Below, piece by piece: positions 20,555 to 32,900 of a DNA stretch of 64,000 nucleotides. Below the pieces are notes generated by a model. That model did not search any database and was not told the DNA's origin. It saw only the letters and a list, made by a program, of their open reading frames with translations. Source of the DNA: Symsagittifera roscoffensis (Eukaryota > Xenacoelomorpha > Acoela > Convolutidae); assembly GCF_963678635.1 (NCBI RefSeq), contig NC_087070.1:53358750-53422749 (forward strand), read 5' to 3'. Both the position numbers and the translations under genes were made by a program. Positions within the stretch are counted from its first letter, which is position 1. Every line of letters starts with the position of its first letter.

Positions 20555-20965
20555 ATGGCAGACCCTGTCATAGATGAACAATTACTTGAAGACTTGGACG
20601 GTGGCCTAAGTAAATTTATCGCAGGTGGCGTCATCGACGATAAACCAAATTTTGATCTAAATTTAGAGACATTGTCGAAGTGCTGTAGAGATCAGAAATG
20701 TGTGGACGAACTTATTTTGAAGGAAAGCGATTTTCTGTACTCTTTGGTAGGCTTTCTTCGTGCCGGAGTTGAGTCTTCTGCTTCTGATATCAGCTATTCA
20801 ACTAATCAAGTTCTAGATTCTGTCACCAAAGTATACCGAAACAGTTCTCACACTTGCAAAGCTGACCTTAGAGAGTTTACGAAAGAAAGTGGTGTCAGTG
20901 AAGTCGTGGAGAAGATGCTTGTCTCAAAACAGAGTGTTCGACTCTGTGTCGAACTGATCTGCAGG
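20555..20965 (+). CDS. ARM/TIR gene, first coding exon, copy in unit 1
   Basis: 137 codons from ATG, ending ELICR at a complete codon before the donor GGTAACT. Acidic, helical start (MADPVIDEQLLEDLDGG). The ATG is chosen because an in-frame stop-rich AT stretch precedes it; CTTCAGGTAAAA at 20538-20549 could be an upstream acceptor or donor. The exon is present twice, 4688 bases apart, with identical sequence. Confidence 0.85.
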
Positions 20966-23900
20966 GTAACTATATATTATTATTCTCTGATGGTTTCACT
21001 GATATTTTAATGAACGGAGTCGTGTTCAGCTGAGGTAATTTGAAACGGTCAAGCGGAAAGAAACGAAGGCGGCAATTTTTTTGGTCAAGAAACAAGCAAC
21101 CAAATTGTCTCAATTTTTTTTGCACGAAGAAGTATTTTGGAGTTTTGTACGAGCCATTCATCTTGGTTGATTTCGAGATTTAAGACTATTAAATGTTCCA
21201 ACCATTGAAATGCGGTGAGAACTTTGTCTTCGATAGTGTCTTAGTTGTTTTCCACGCAGAATCATGTACCACAAATAGTCATTGGAATTGATCCGATAAA
21301 ATATCGTGTAGTCCTTTGAGTCGTGATTCTAACCAAATTAAAATCGTTAAGTGTTCTCACTGTCGAGAAGTACGGATTTGAAATTTTTGGTCTAATTTCG
21401 AGCGAATAAAGTGAGCGAAAAGGATTATTTTTTTCGACCAAAATCAGTTATCACAAATAATCATCGGAATGAGTCAAAAGATATCATTTATAGTCCTTTC
21501 AGTCGTGGTTCGAACGAAATTTTAAAAATTCCAAAAACTTTTCAATGTGTCGAGAAGAACGCGTTCGAAATTTTGAGCCTACTTTATCCTTTAACAGTTA
21601 GTTTTACTTCAGGAATACTTGTTTTCGAAGGTTCATTCAGCGCGTTCTTCTTGGCAATAATTTAAAAAATTTGCAAAGGCGAAAAAATTGATGCTTGAAC
21701 GTCAATTATATCATCAGAATCAATTTAAAACAACAATCATTGTAAACAATAAATCAGGGAATAAAAATCCGAGAAAAAAAGTAGCGCAGTTTGAGTTAAT
21801 ATGAAACATTAAAAGAACAAGTAAATTAGAAGTGCAGAGTTTAGCTGGCGCTGCCGGTACTCTCACGCTGATTCAAGGTTGGAGCTTCGCTCGAGCTGTA
21901 TAGGGCCGTAAGACATAGCAGCTCTTTGGTGTCGTTGCTTCCGTCCAGAATATTGCTCTGCAAATCCGCTAGGGAATCACCGTCTCCGAACTCTCACAGG
22001 TGAATACTAACTAACAATTGTGAGCCGGCAGTTTGTCCGACATAGCTCGCGTTGCAATCTGTACATATGTATTGATAAGTAAATCGATTACTGAGTGCCT
22101 TTAGACTGGGACAATTCAACGAAGGCAAAAAAGATTTCTTTCAATTTCCTCGTCATGGAGAAACTCCAATTGCTGCCCTGAGACGTCTCCAGACCTCTAT
22201 CCTGCAGTACAACGGCGCTTCTCTCGATCTTGATTGCTTCATTCTGCTCCTGTGTGCTGGCGGTCGGATCCAAAAGCTTCTCGATGGTGGCACGAACGAT
22301 TGGGAAAAAAAACCAGGTGGTTGGTTAGCGATTAGCCTCCCAGTTCTTTGTGGCTTTCTCCAGTCCATCGCTGAAAAACCTCCAAGTAGAAGTAGCATGA
22401 TGAATCTGTTGATATACAAACAGAACATGAAACCACTATGTTCTGTTTGTATTTGGTGGGACCGACTGCATGATAGGTCAGCGAAAGCCCCGTATCAGCA
22501 GGCTTTGAGTTTTTTGAATTTTTTTTCGTTTTTTGAAGACAATCGTTGACAATTTTGCCTCTTTAACTAACTTCCTACGCGTTAGATTAGCTCGCTTATC
22601 TCAACACGCACAAAATCAACAATTTTTATCGTTTTTTTTAATGAATGGTTGGAAGATTCTGTGCTACTGCTCAGAAACCGTATAATCCTAGTTTGTTTCG
22701 ATGTCAACTGTGTTTTGCTAGTGTCTTTCAGTCGGGAACTAGACTTTTTTCCATCTTGGTTTCGAGATAGTCTTTCGAGCTTAAAGACTATTAAATGTTC
22801 CGACCATTAAAATGCGGAGAGAACTTTGCCTGCGAGAAGGTCTTAGTTTTTTTGCACGCAGAATCAATTAACACAAATAGTCCTTTGAGTCGTGATTCTA
22901 ACCAAAATAAAATCTTGAAGTTTTCTCATTGTCGAGAAATACGGGTTTGAAAATTTTGTTTTTTGGTTTAATTTCGAGCAAATAAAGTGAGCGAAAAGGA
23001 TTATTTTTTTTCGACCAAAGTCAGTTTTCACAAATAATCATCGGAATGAGTCAAAAGATATCATTTATAGTCCTTTTAGTCGTGATTCGAACGAAAGTTT
23101 AAAAACTCAAAAACCTTTCACTGTGTCGAGAAAAACACGTTCGAAATTTTGAGCTTACTCTATCCTTTACCAGTTAGTTTTACTCCAGGAATACTTGTTT
23201 TCGAAGGTTTATTCAGCGCGTTCTCTTGGCGTTAATTTTGAAAAAATTGCAAAGGCGAAAAAATTGATGCATGAACGTCAAATACATCATCTGAATCAAT
23301 TTAAAACGAACCATCATCATTTTTTTCCCAACTAAGTCGCAAATAAAAGTTCTACTTTTGGTGGCATTTTTCATTCGGTAGGCTGCGTTAGCAGTATAAT
23401 GTCATGTGCTTTCACATTTGATTAGTAAAAAGCTAGAACATTTGATGCATTTTTATTTCATCAAATGAACCAAATAAAATTATGTTACACACAGCAGTGC
23501 AAAGATAAAAGGCTCGATTTCAGAAATTTTCAAAATTAGTGTATCGCAATTTTTGTGAGATGCATAATTTATTCATAACTTGGCTTTATGCTTTCCTATT
23601 TATAACCTGCAAAATTGTGTCTTTTTTATTCGGTGCTTTTTTTGCTGAATCGAATTAGTAATTCATAAGCATATGTAGCTGCGTTATTGGTGGCTAGTTT
23701 TTGGGGACTTTAAGCATCCCTGGTGGAGTGGTTAATGTGTGAGATTCAAATTTGCTAGGTCGCAGGTTCGAATACGACACGTAGCCGAGTTTTTGTTAAT
23801 TCGAGGCTTTTTCTTATTTCACTTGATAGAGCTGCGAAGCGTTTGCGAAGTCTTTGCGAAGCGCAGCTTACCCTCTGTGTTAAGTTTTTCGGGCTAGTTG

Positions 23901-26900
23901 CTATTGGTTATTTTTTCTAACCAAAAATCGATCTTTCTTATCCGGTTCAAAATGAAAGACCACTTCCCAATTTTTGTTAAAATAAGCTGGTAAAACATGA
24001 CCTTCAGTCATTGGTTCCAGCAATTTGGTTCGGATGATTTAACATATATGTTTGCTCTGAATTACTACTGAAACTATAAGTTAAATCTCATTAATTCACT
24101 CCTCATTATTCAACCGTTTGTCGCTGAAATAACGTTGATAGATTATATGCCCAGATGACCAATCATATGCCCACGTTTTTCAATTTTTTGATTTTCGTAC
24201 ATATTTTTTCTTGCTGTGTTACTGCTGTAAGAGGATCTTGAGATTCCAGTTATAGTGATGTTTCTTTAAATAAACTGACATGTCAGTTTGGATAAAACAT
24301 CAAATCGAAAAATTATGACTCAAGTAAAAAAAAGTATGGAAATTGTCATAATCGATGAAATAATGATTACGTAATAACAGATGTAAGAATGTGATTGGTT
24401 AAAAATTTCTAACATGTTCTTTTTGAATTTCATACATGATCTTTGATCATTTTATTGTAAATAAAAAATTTTATATCCTGACGATGCACAAAATGTGCGA
24501 AAACGTTTGAATTAACAATTTTAAAAAATTCTTTTTCTTTAGACCATTCTAGGTAGCTTTCATGATCGGATGGCAGCTTGATATTAAGTCCGCCCATTTT
24601 AAGGGGTGAGAGAGATATCTCACGGAACTGGGAGTTCAAAGTGTCTTTACTGACTAGGTTAGGTAATAATTGTTCTTTGATAATAGTGTATGAGAAGCTA
24701 GGAGTTGAGGGAAAGGGTTGAACCATCTTCGTGGGAGATGATGATTTTTATCTTCTGAACAAAAACAATAGTATTTTAATGATTAAGTAGTAGACCTGTT
24801 TTTAGGAGTGACCTCGTGGTCTGGGGATGCTGAAAACCAACCATGAGCTCACTATTTTCGCATCTAATTGAGTTAATCTGAGCGTTCTGGACGAAGCCGG
24901 AAACAGTAACGTTTTTGTCGACCCGATGTTAAAAGGACCACACAAAGAACTGGCTTTGGCAGAGACAGTTAAAACATGTAGAGCTTTGTTTAGACGCTAG
25001 CCAGTCGTTTTACAACCTAGCTTTATTTTCCGTCGATATGAACTTCGGGCGAATGTTACACAATGGTTGTAGCGACTATTTTTTTAGCCTCATATGTGGC
25101 TTAAGTAGGCGACAGTTACAATCCAGCTTGTCCACGACCGCACCTAAACGGAAGGGCCCCTTTTATAAATTAACTTTATTTAATCAAGTTAATTCAGTTA
25201 CGAAAGCGCTCATCGCAGTTCGGTGCTTCAGGTAAAAATTTAATGGCAGACCCTGTCATAGATGAACAATTACTTGAAGACTTGGACGGTGGCCTAAGTA
25301 AATTTATCGCAGGTGGCGTCATCGACGATAAACCAAATTTTGATCTAAATTTAGAGACATTGTCGAAGTGCTGTAGAGATCAGAAATGTGTGGACGAACT
25401 TATTTTGAAGGAAAGCGATTTTCTGTACTCTTTGGTAGGCTTTCTTCGTGCCGGAGTTGAGTCTTCTGCTTCTGATATCAGCTATTCAACTAATCAAGTT
25501 CTAGATTCTGTCACCAAAGTATACCGAAACAGTTCTCACACTTGCAAAGCTGACCTTAGAGAGTTTACGAAAGAAAGTGGTGTCAGTGAAGTCGTGGAGA
25601 AGATGCTTGTCTCAAAACAGAGTGTTCGACTCTGTGTCGAACTGATCTGCAGGGTAACTATATATTATTATTCTCTGATGGTTTCACTGATATTTTAATG
25701 AACGGAGTCGTGTTCAGCTGAGGAAATTTGAAACGGTCAAGCGGAAAGAAACGAAGGCGGCAATTTTTTTGGTCAAGAAACAAGCAACCAAATTGTCTCA
25801 ATTTTTTTTGCACGAAGAAGTATTTTGGAGTTTTGTACGAGCCATTCATCTTGGTTGATTTCGAGATTTAAGACTATTAAATGTTCCAACCATTGAAATG
25901 CGGTGAGAACTTTGTCTTCGATAGTGTCTTAGTTGTTTTCCACGCAGAATCATGTACCACAAATAGTCATTGGAATTGATCCGATAAAATATCGTGTAGT
26001 CCTTTGAGTCGTGATTCTAACCAAATTAAAATCGTTAAGTGTTCTCACTGTCGAGAAGTACGGATTTGAATTTTTTGGTCTAATTTCGAGCGAATAAAGT
26101 GAGCGAAAAGGATTATTTTTTTCGACCAAAATCAGTTATCACAAATAATCATCGGAATGAGTCAAAAGATATCATTTATAGTCCTTTCAGTCGTGGTTCG
26201 AACGAAATTTTAAAAATTCCAAAAACTTTTCAATGTGTCGAGAAGAACGCGTTCGAAATTTTGAGCCTACTTTATCCTTTAACAGTTAGTTTTACTTCAG
26301 GAATACTTGTTTTCGAAGGTTCATTCAGCGCGTTCTTCTTGGCAATAATTTAAAAAATTTGCAAAGGCGAAAAAATTGATGCTTGAACGTCAATTATATC
26401 ATCAGAATCAATTTAAAACAACAATCATTGTAAACAATAAATCAGGGAATAAAAATCCGAGAAAAAAAGTAGCGCAGTTTGAGTTAATATGAAACATTAA
26501 AAGAACAAGTAAATTAGAAGTGCAGAGTTTAGCTGGCGCTGCCGGTACTCTCACGCTGATTCAAGGTTGGAGCTTCGCTCGAGCTGTATAGGGCCGTAAG
26601 ACATAGCAGCTCTTTGGTGTCGTTGCTTCCGTCCAGAATATTGCTCTGCAAATCCGCTAGGGAATCACCGTCTCCGAACTCTCACAGGTGAATACTAACT
26701 AACAATTGTGAGCCGGCAGTTTGTCCGACATAGCTCGCGTTGCAATCTGTACATATGTATTGATAAGTAAATCGATTACTGAGTGCCTTTAGACTGGGAC
26801 AATTCAACGAAGGCAAAAAAGATTTCTTTCAATTTCCTCGTCATGGAGAAACTCCAATTGCTGCCCTGAGACGTCTCCAGACCTCTATCCTGCAGTACAA

Positions 26901-29900
26901 CGGCGCTTCTCTCGATCTTGATTGCTTCATTCTGCTCCTGTGTGCTGGCGGTCGGATCCAAAAGCTTCTCGATGGTGGCACGAACGATTGGGAAAAAAAA
27001 ACCAGGTGGTTGGTTAGCGATTAGCCTCCCAGTTCTTTGTGGCTTTCTCCAGTCCATCGCTGAAAAACCTCCAAGTAGAAGTAGCATGATGAATCTGTTG
27101 ATATACAAACAGAACATGAAACCACTATGTTCTGTTTGTATTTGGTGGGACCGACTGCATGATAGGTCAGCGAAAGCCCCGTATCAGCAGGCTTTGAGTT
27201 TTTTTTCGTTTTTTGAAGACAATCGTTGACAATTTTGCCTCTTTAACTAACTTCCTACGCGTTAGATTAGCTCGCTTATCTCAACACGCACAAAATCAAC
27301 AATTTTTATCGTTTTTTTTAATGAATGGTTGGAAGATTCTGTGCTACTGCTCAGAAACCGTATAATCCTAGTTTGTTTCGATGTCAACTGTGTTTTGCTA
27401 GTGTCTTTCAGTCGGGAACTAGACTTTTTTCCATCTTGGTTTCGAGATAGTCTTTCGAGCTTAAAGACTATTAAATGTTCCGACCATTAAAATGCGGAGA
27501 GAAGTTTGCCTGCGAGAAGGTCTTAGTTTTTTTGCACGCAGAATCAATTACCACAAATAGTCCTTTGAGTCGTGATTCTAACCAAAATAAAATCTTGAAG
27601 TTTTCTCATTGTCGAGAAATACGGGTTTGAAAATTTTGTTTTTTGGTTTAATTTCGAGCAAATAAAGTGAGCGAAAAGGATTATTTTTTTTCGACCAAAG
27701 TCAGTTTTCACAAATAATCATCGGAATGAGTCAAAAGATATCATTTATAGTCCTTTTAGTCGTGATTCGAACGAAAGTTTAAAAACTCAAAAACCTTTCA
27801 CTGTGTCGAGAAAAACACGTTCGAAATTTTGAGCTTACTCTATCCTTTACCAGTTAGTTTTACTCCAGGAATACTTGTTTTCGAAGGTTTATTCAGCGCG
27901 TTCTCTTGGCGTTAATTTTGAAAAAATTGCCAAGGCGAAAAAATTGATGCATGAACGTCAAATACATCATCTGAATCAATTTAAAACGAACCATCATCAT
28001 TTTTTTCCCAACTAAGTCGCAAATAAAAGTTCTACTTTTGGTGGCATTTTTCATTCGGTAGGCTGCGTTAGCAGTATAATGTCATGTGCTTTCACATTTG
28101 ATTAGTAAAAAGCTAGAACATTTGATGCATTTTTATTTCATCAAATGAACCAAATAAAATTATGTTACACACAGCAGTGCAAAGATAAAAGGCTCGATTT
28201 CAGAAATTTTCAAAATTAGTGTATCGCAATTTTTGTGAGATGCATAATTTATTCATAACTTGGCTTTATGCTTTCCTATTTATAACCTGCAAAATTGTGT
28301 CTTTTTTATTCGGTGCTTTTTTTGCTGAATCGAATTAGTAATTCATAAGCATATGTAGCTGCGTTATTGGTGGCTAGTTTTTGGGGACTTTAAGCATCCC
28401 TGGTGGAGTGGTTAATGTGTGAGATTCAAATTTGCTAGGTCGCAGGTTCGAATACGACACGTAGCCGAGTTTTTGTTAATTCGAGGCTTTTTCTTATTTC
28501 ACTTGATAGAGCTGCGAAGCGTTTGCGAAGTCTTTGCGAAGCGCAGCTTACCCTCTGTGTTAAGTTTTTCGGGCTAGTTGCTATTGGTTATTTTTTCTAA
28601 CCAAAAATCGATCTTTCTTATCCGGTTCAAAATGAAAGACCACTTCCCAATTTTTGTTAAAATAAGCTGGTAAAACATGACCTTCAGTCATTGGTTCCAG
28701 CAATTTGGTTCGGATGATTTAACATATATGTTTGCTCTGAATTACTACTGAAACTATAAGTTAAATCTCATTAATTCACTCCTCATTATTCAACCGTTTG
28801 TCGCTGAAATAACGTTGATAGATTATATGCCCAGATGACCAATCATATGCCCACGTTTTTCAATTTTTTGATTTTCGTACATATTTTTTCTTGCTGTGTT
28901 ACTGCTGTAAGAGGATCTTGAGATTCCAGTTATAGTGATGTTTCTTTAAATAAACTGACATGTCAGTTTGGATAAAACATCAAATCGAAAAATTATGACT
29001 CAAGTAAAAAAAAAGTATGGAAATTGTCATAATCGATGAAATAATGATTACGTAATAACAGATGTAAGAATGTGATTGGTTAAAAATTTCTAACATGTTC
29101 TTTTTGAATTTCATACATGATCTTTGATCATTTTATTGTAAATAAAAAATTTTATATCCTGACGATGCACAAAATGTGCGAAAACGTTTGAATTAACAAT
29201 TTTAAAAAATTCTTTTTCTTTAGACCATTCTAGGTAGCTTTCATGATCGGATGGCAGCTTGATATTAAGTCCGCCCATTTTAAGGGGTGAGAGAGATATC
29301 TCACGGAACTGGGAGTTCAAAGTGTCTTTACTGACTAGGTTAGGTAATAATTGTTCTTTGATAATAGTGTATGAGAAGCTAGGAGTTGAGGGAAAGGGTT
29401 GAACCATCTTCGTGGGAGATGATGATTTTTATCTTCTGAACAAAAACAATAGTATTTTAATGATTAAGTAGTAGACCTGTTTTTAGGAGTGACCTCGTGG
29501 TCTGGGGATGCTGAAAACCAACCATGAGCTCACTATTTTCGCATCTAATTGAGTTAATCTGAGCGTTCTGGACGAAGCCGGAAACAGTAACGGAAGCACT
29601 ACGCGGAAATTGAAAGTGAACGAAAATTGAAACGAACTGATGAATTATATGCTATATTTGTTAAAGTTGCTGATTTAAATTCATTTTTTTGCGGATGGAT
29701 AAACTCGTTCGTACGCGGTTGCTCGAATCTGACACAAAAACAATCAAAAGAAAACATTGCCATGCAAAAGAGAAAAAAGAGATACCCGAGAATAAAAAGA
29801 CCGAGCTTCTATATTGCTAATGTATATTGCCTAGTATGAAATCCGAGGAGGGACTTTAGCGTTGCCAATTTGCTGATGTGTTATTCGGTACGCAAGCCAT

Positions 29901-32900
29901 TAGGTTCCGAATCAGATTTAGGTAATCAAAGACACATGCATAGTTATAAATGCGGGGGGTTTAGTTGATTTTAACGTATGATTTTGATGTAAGAGAAAAC
30001 GGGGTCATTGAGTTTTAACTAGGGCAATACCAAGCTTTTCGAAGTTTGATAAGAGTTTAATCTTTGTGTCAGAGTTAAGAAGGAAAAATTAGCTTGGATT
30101 AGGAAAATTTTTTCGAAAACTGAGAAGATAGTTTTTTTTTCGGGGACATGCGTCGAGACAGTGCAGTGAGAAATAAGGCAGCAGACGAAATAGTGATGAC
30201 AACAAAATTCTAGTGCTTTGAGTGCAAGGAGTTTGGACTTATTGCAAAGTTTTGCCAAGCAAAGAAAAAAATTACTAGTAAGACTAAACGAGAACAGCAG
30301 AACCTAGCAGCTGAAACAGAGACTCATTTTAGTTTTCTGAGAGGAGTGTCTACGGGCGAGGACTTAGTCGTAGATTCTTGAGCCAACAGTACTATGATTA
30401 AGGATCAAGAGATGTTTGTTAGACCAGATGAGAACTTCAAAAGATCGGTTAGCAATGCAAGTTTCTCTGAGTCTTAAGTTTTAGGGAAAACTGGAGATAG
30501 GTCAATGACAAGAAAGGCGGCAATTTAAGATGATTGAGGTGGAGAATACTTTGTACATTCCTGAAAATTTAAGAAATATGATAAGCGATCAAAAATGAAG
30601 AAAACAGGAGCTGAAGTTGTTTTTGGTTCGAGCGCGTTTGTTCCTCAGGGAAATGGTTCAGTTTACCCATAATTAGAGTCAAAGTGGTCTCTTTTTGTGG
30701 GACACTTTTGTAGGAAAAGAGGAGTGTTATGTAGTTAGCTTATTGAAGCAATGGCTTTATAGGATGGGTCATAACAAACTATAAAGACTTAAACCCTTTA
30801 GAGCAACATGTTGAAGACATAAATATAAGTGATTTTAAAATGAAGAATTGTGAAACGTGTGGGTTGAATAACGCAAAAAAGAAGCCAGTCGCGAAAGGTG
30901 GTTATACCAGGGCAACCAGGACACTAGATATGGTTCGCACAGATATTTTAGGTTCTATGACTCGATATCAGTTGATGGTTATAGATATGCTATTGGTTTT
31001 GCTCTGAATTACTACTGAAACTATAAGTTAAATCTCATTAATTCACTCCTCATTATTCAACCGTTTGTCGCTGCAATAACGTTGATAGATTATATGCCAG
31101 AAATAGTGATGACAACAAAATTCTAGTGCTTTGAGTGCAAGGAGTTTGGACTTATTGCAAATTTTTGCCAAGCAAAGAAAAAAATTACTAGTAAGACTAA
31201 ACGAGAACAGCAGAACCTAGCAGCTGAAACAGAGACTCATTTTAGTTTTCTGAGAGGAGTGTCTACGGGCGAGGACTTAGTCGTAGATTCTTGAGCCAAC
31301 AGTACTATGATTAAGGATCAAGAGATGTTTGTTAGACCAGATGAGAACTTCAAAAGATCGGTTAGCAATGTAAGTTTCTCTGAGTCTTAAGTTTTAGGGA
31401 AAAGTGGAGATAGGTCAATGACAAGAAAGGCGGCAATTTAAGATGATTGAGGTGGAAAATACTTTGTACATTCCTGAAAATTTAAGAAATATGATAAGCG
31501 ATCAAAAATGAAGAAAACAGGAGCAGAAGTTGTTTTTGGTTCGAGCGCGTTTGTTCGTCAGGGAAATGGTTCAGTTTACCCATAATTAGAGTCAAAGTGA
31601 TCTCTTTTTGTGGGACACTTTTGTAGGAAAAGAGGAGTGTTATGTAGTTAGCTTATTGAAGCAATGGCTTTATAGGATGGATCATAACAAACTATAAAGA
31701 CTTAAATCCTTTAGAGCAACATGTTGAAGACATAAATATAAGTGATTTTAAAATGGAGAATTGTGAAACGTGTGCGTTGAATAACGCAAAAAAGAAGCCA
31801 GTCGCGAAAGGTGGTTATACCAGGGCAACCAGGACACTAGATATGGTTCACACTGATATTTTAGGTTCTATGACTCGATATCAGTTGATGGTTATAGATA
31901 TGCTATTGGTTTTGTGGACAGGTTTTCTAGATATCCAATAATTTATTTCATGAAGACGAGAGTTGAGACAACAGAAAAGTTGGAAACGCTCATAGATACA
32001 GGAGTCCCTCAGACTTAGATTTCAGATGGTGCAGGAGATAACATTGGTCAGGAATTTAGGCGCGTTTGTTGGAAACAGAAGATAAGACTGGAATCGTCGG
32101 CTCCTTATACCCCTCAAGAGAACGGAAAGGTAAAAAGGGCGTGGGGAACGATTACTCCAATGGCTTGCTGCATGATTTTTGATGCCAATTTGTTGAAAAC
32201 TTACTGGCCTTATGCTCTTAAAATGGCTGCCAATCTCATGAACATGTGTTTACATTCTGCTATAGGCGAAACACCTTACGAGTCTATGTATGGAGGAAAA
32301 CGCAACCTGAATTTTGTGAAAACTTTTGGTTGTGCAGCGTATAGTTTTGTGGAAAAACAGTTTCGAACAAACTAGACAAAAACTCGAAAAGGGGAATTTT
32401 CTTGGACATCGGAAAATAGTAAAATTTTTCTGATGGGAATCGTGAATGAAGGAAAACTCAAAGTTCCAAAGTTTGGAAATCTTAGTTTTGACGAATCTAA
32501 GTTTATTTTGAGAAAAACGTTGGGCGCAACCGTAGGTGATGCAGTGTTTTTTGGTGAAGTATTCGAACATTTACCAGAAAATGCCAAGGAAGCTTTAGCA
32601 GACCCTGACTGGCAAACTGCAATAAAAAAAAAGATTTTGATTCACAAGAGAAAAATAAATTTTGGGAACTAGTTAGGAATAGAGGACAGAAACCAATAGG
32701 CAGCAGATGGCTTTTTGCTTTGAAGTACGGACCTAATGATGACATTTTGAGGTGTAAGGCTAGATTTATTGCTAAGGTTTTAGCCAAGTTGGGAAAGGGA
32801 TTCGCCCACTACTAAGATGTGGACGGTAAGACAGTTCAAAGTATGAGGTTAAGACAGTTAGACATTAAAACTACATATTTAAATGCCAAACTAGTTGAAG

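Larger units (their letters stand above)
19486..24175. repeat. Tandem segmental duplication, unit 1 (4690 bp)
   Basis: Starts at TTTTTCAATTTTTTGATTTTC and ends just before the same sequence recurs at 24176. Its content, in order: minus-strand retroelement fragment, first exon of the ARM/TIR gene, diverged internal repeats, a minus-strand ORF, a tRNA-like SINE and an LTR-like piece. Against unit 2 I saw only a handful of differences, for example at 21043, 22824, 22872 and in homopolymer runs, so identity is well above 99 percent. Confidence 0.93.
24176..28855. repeat. Tandem segmental duplication, unit 2 (4680 bp)
   Basis: A full second copy in the same orientation. It lacks a 9-10 base piece present in unit 1 near 22513 (GAATTTTTT inside a T-rich run), and differs by single bases near 25722, 27503, 27550 and 27929. 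Confidence 0.93.

Noticed and set aside
21411-21665. 84-codon + ORF repeated in both units
   Set aside because: It lies in a dispersed repeat whose diverged partner at 22980-23230 does not keep the frame.
23718-23785. Possible functional tRNA gene
   Set aside because: A- and B-box-like sequences are present, but the acceptor and anticodon stems do not pair, and the sequence is part of a dispersed repeat with a common tail.
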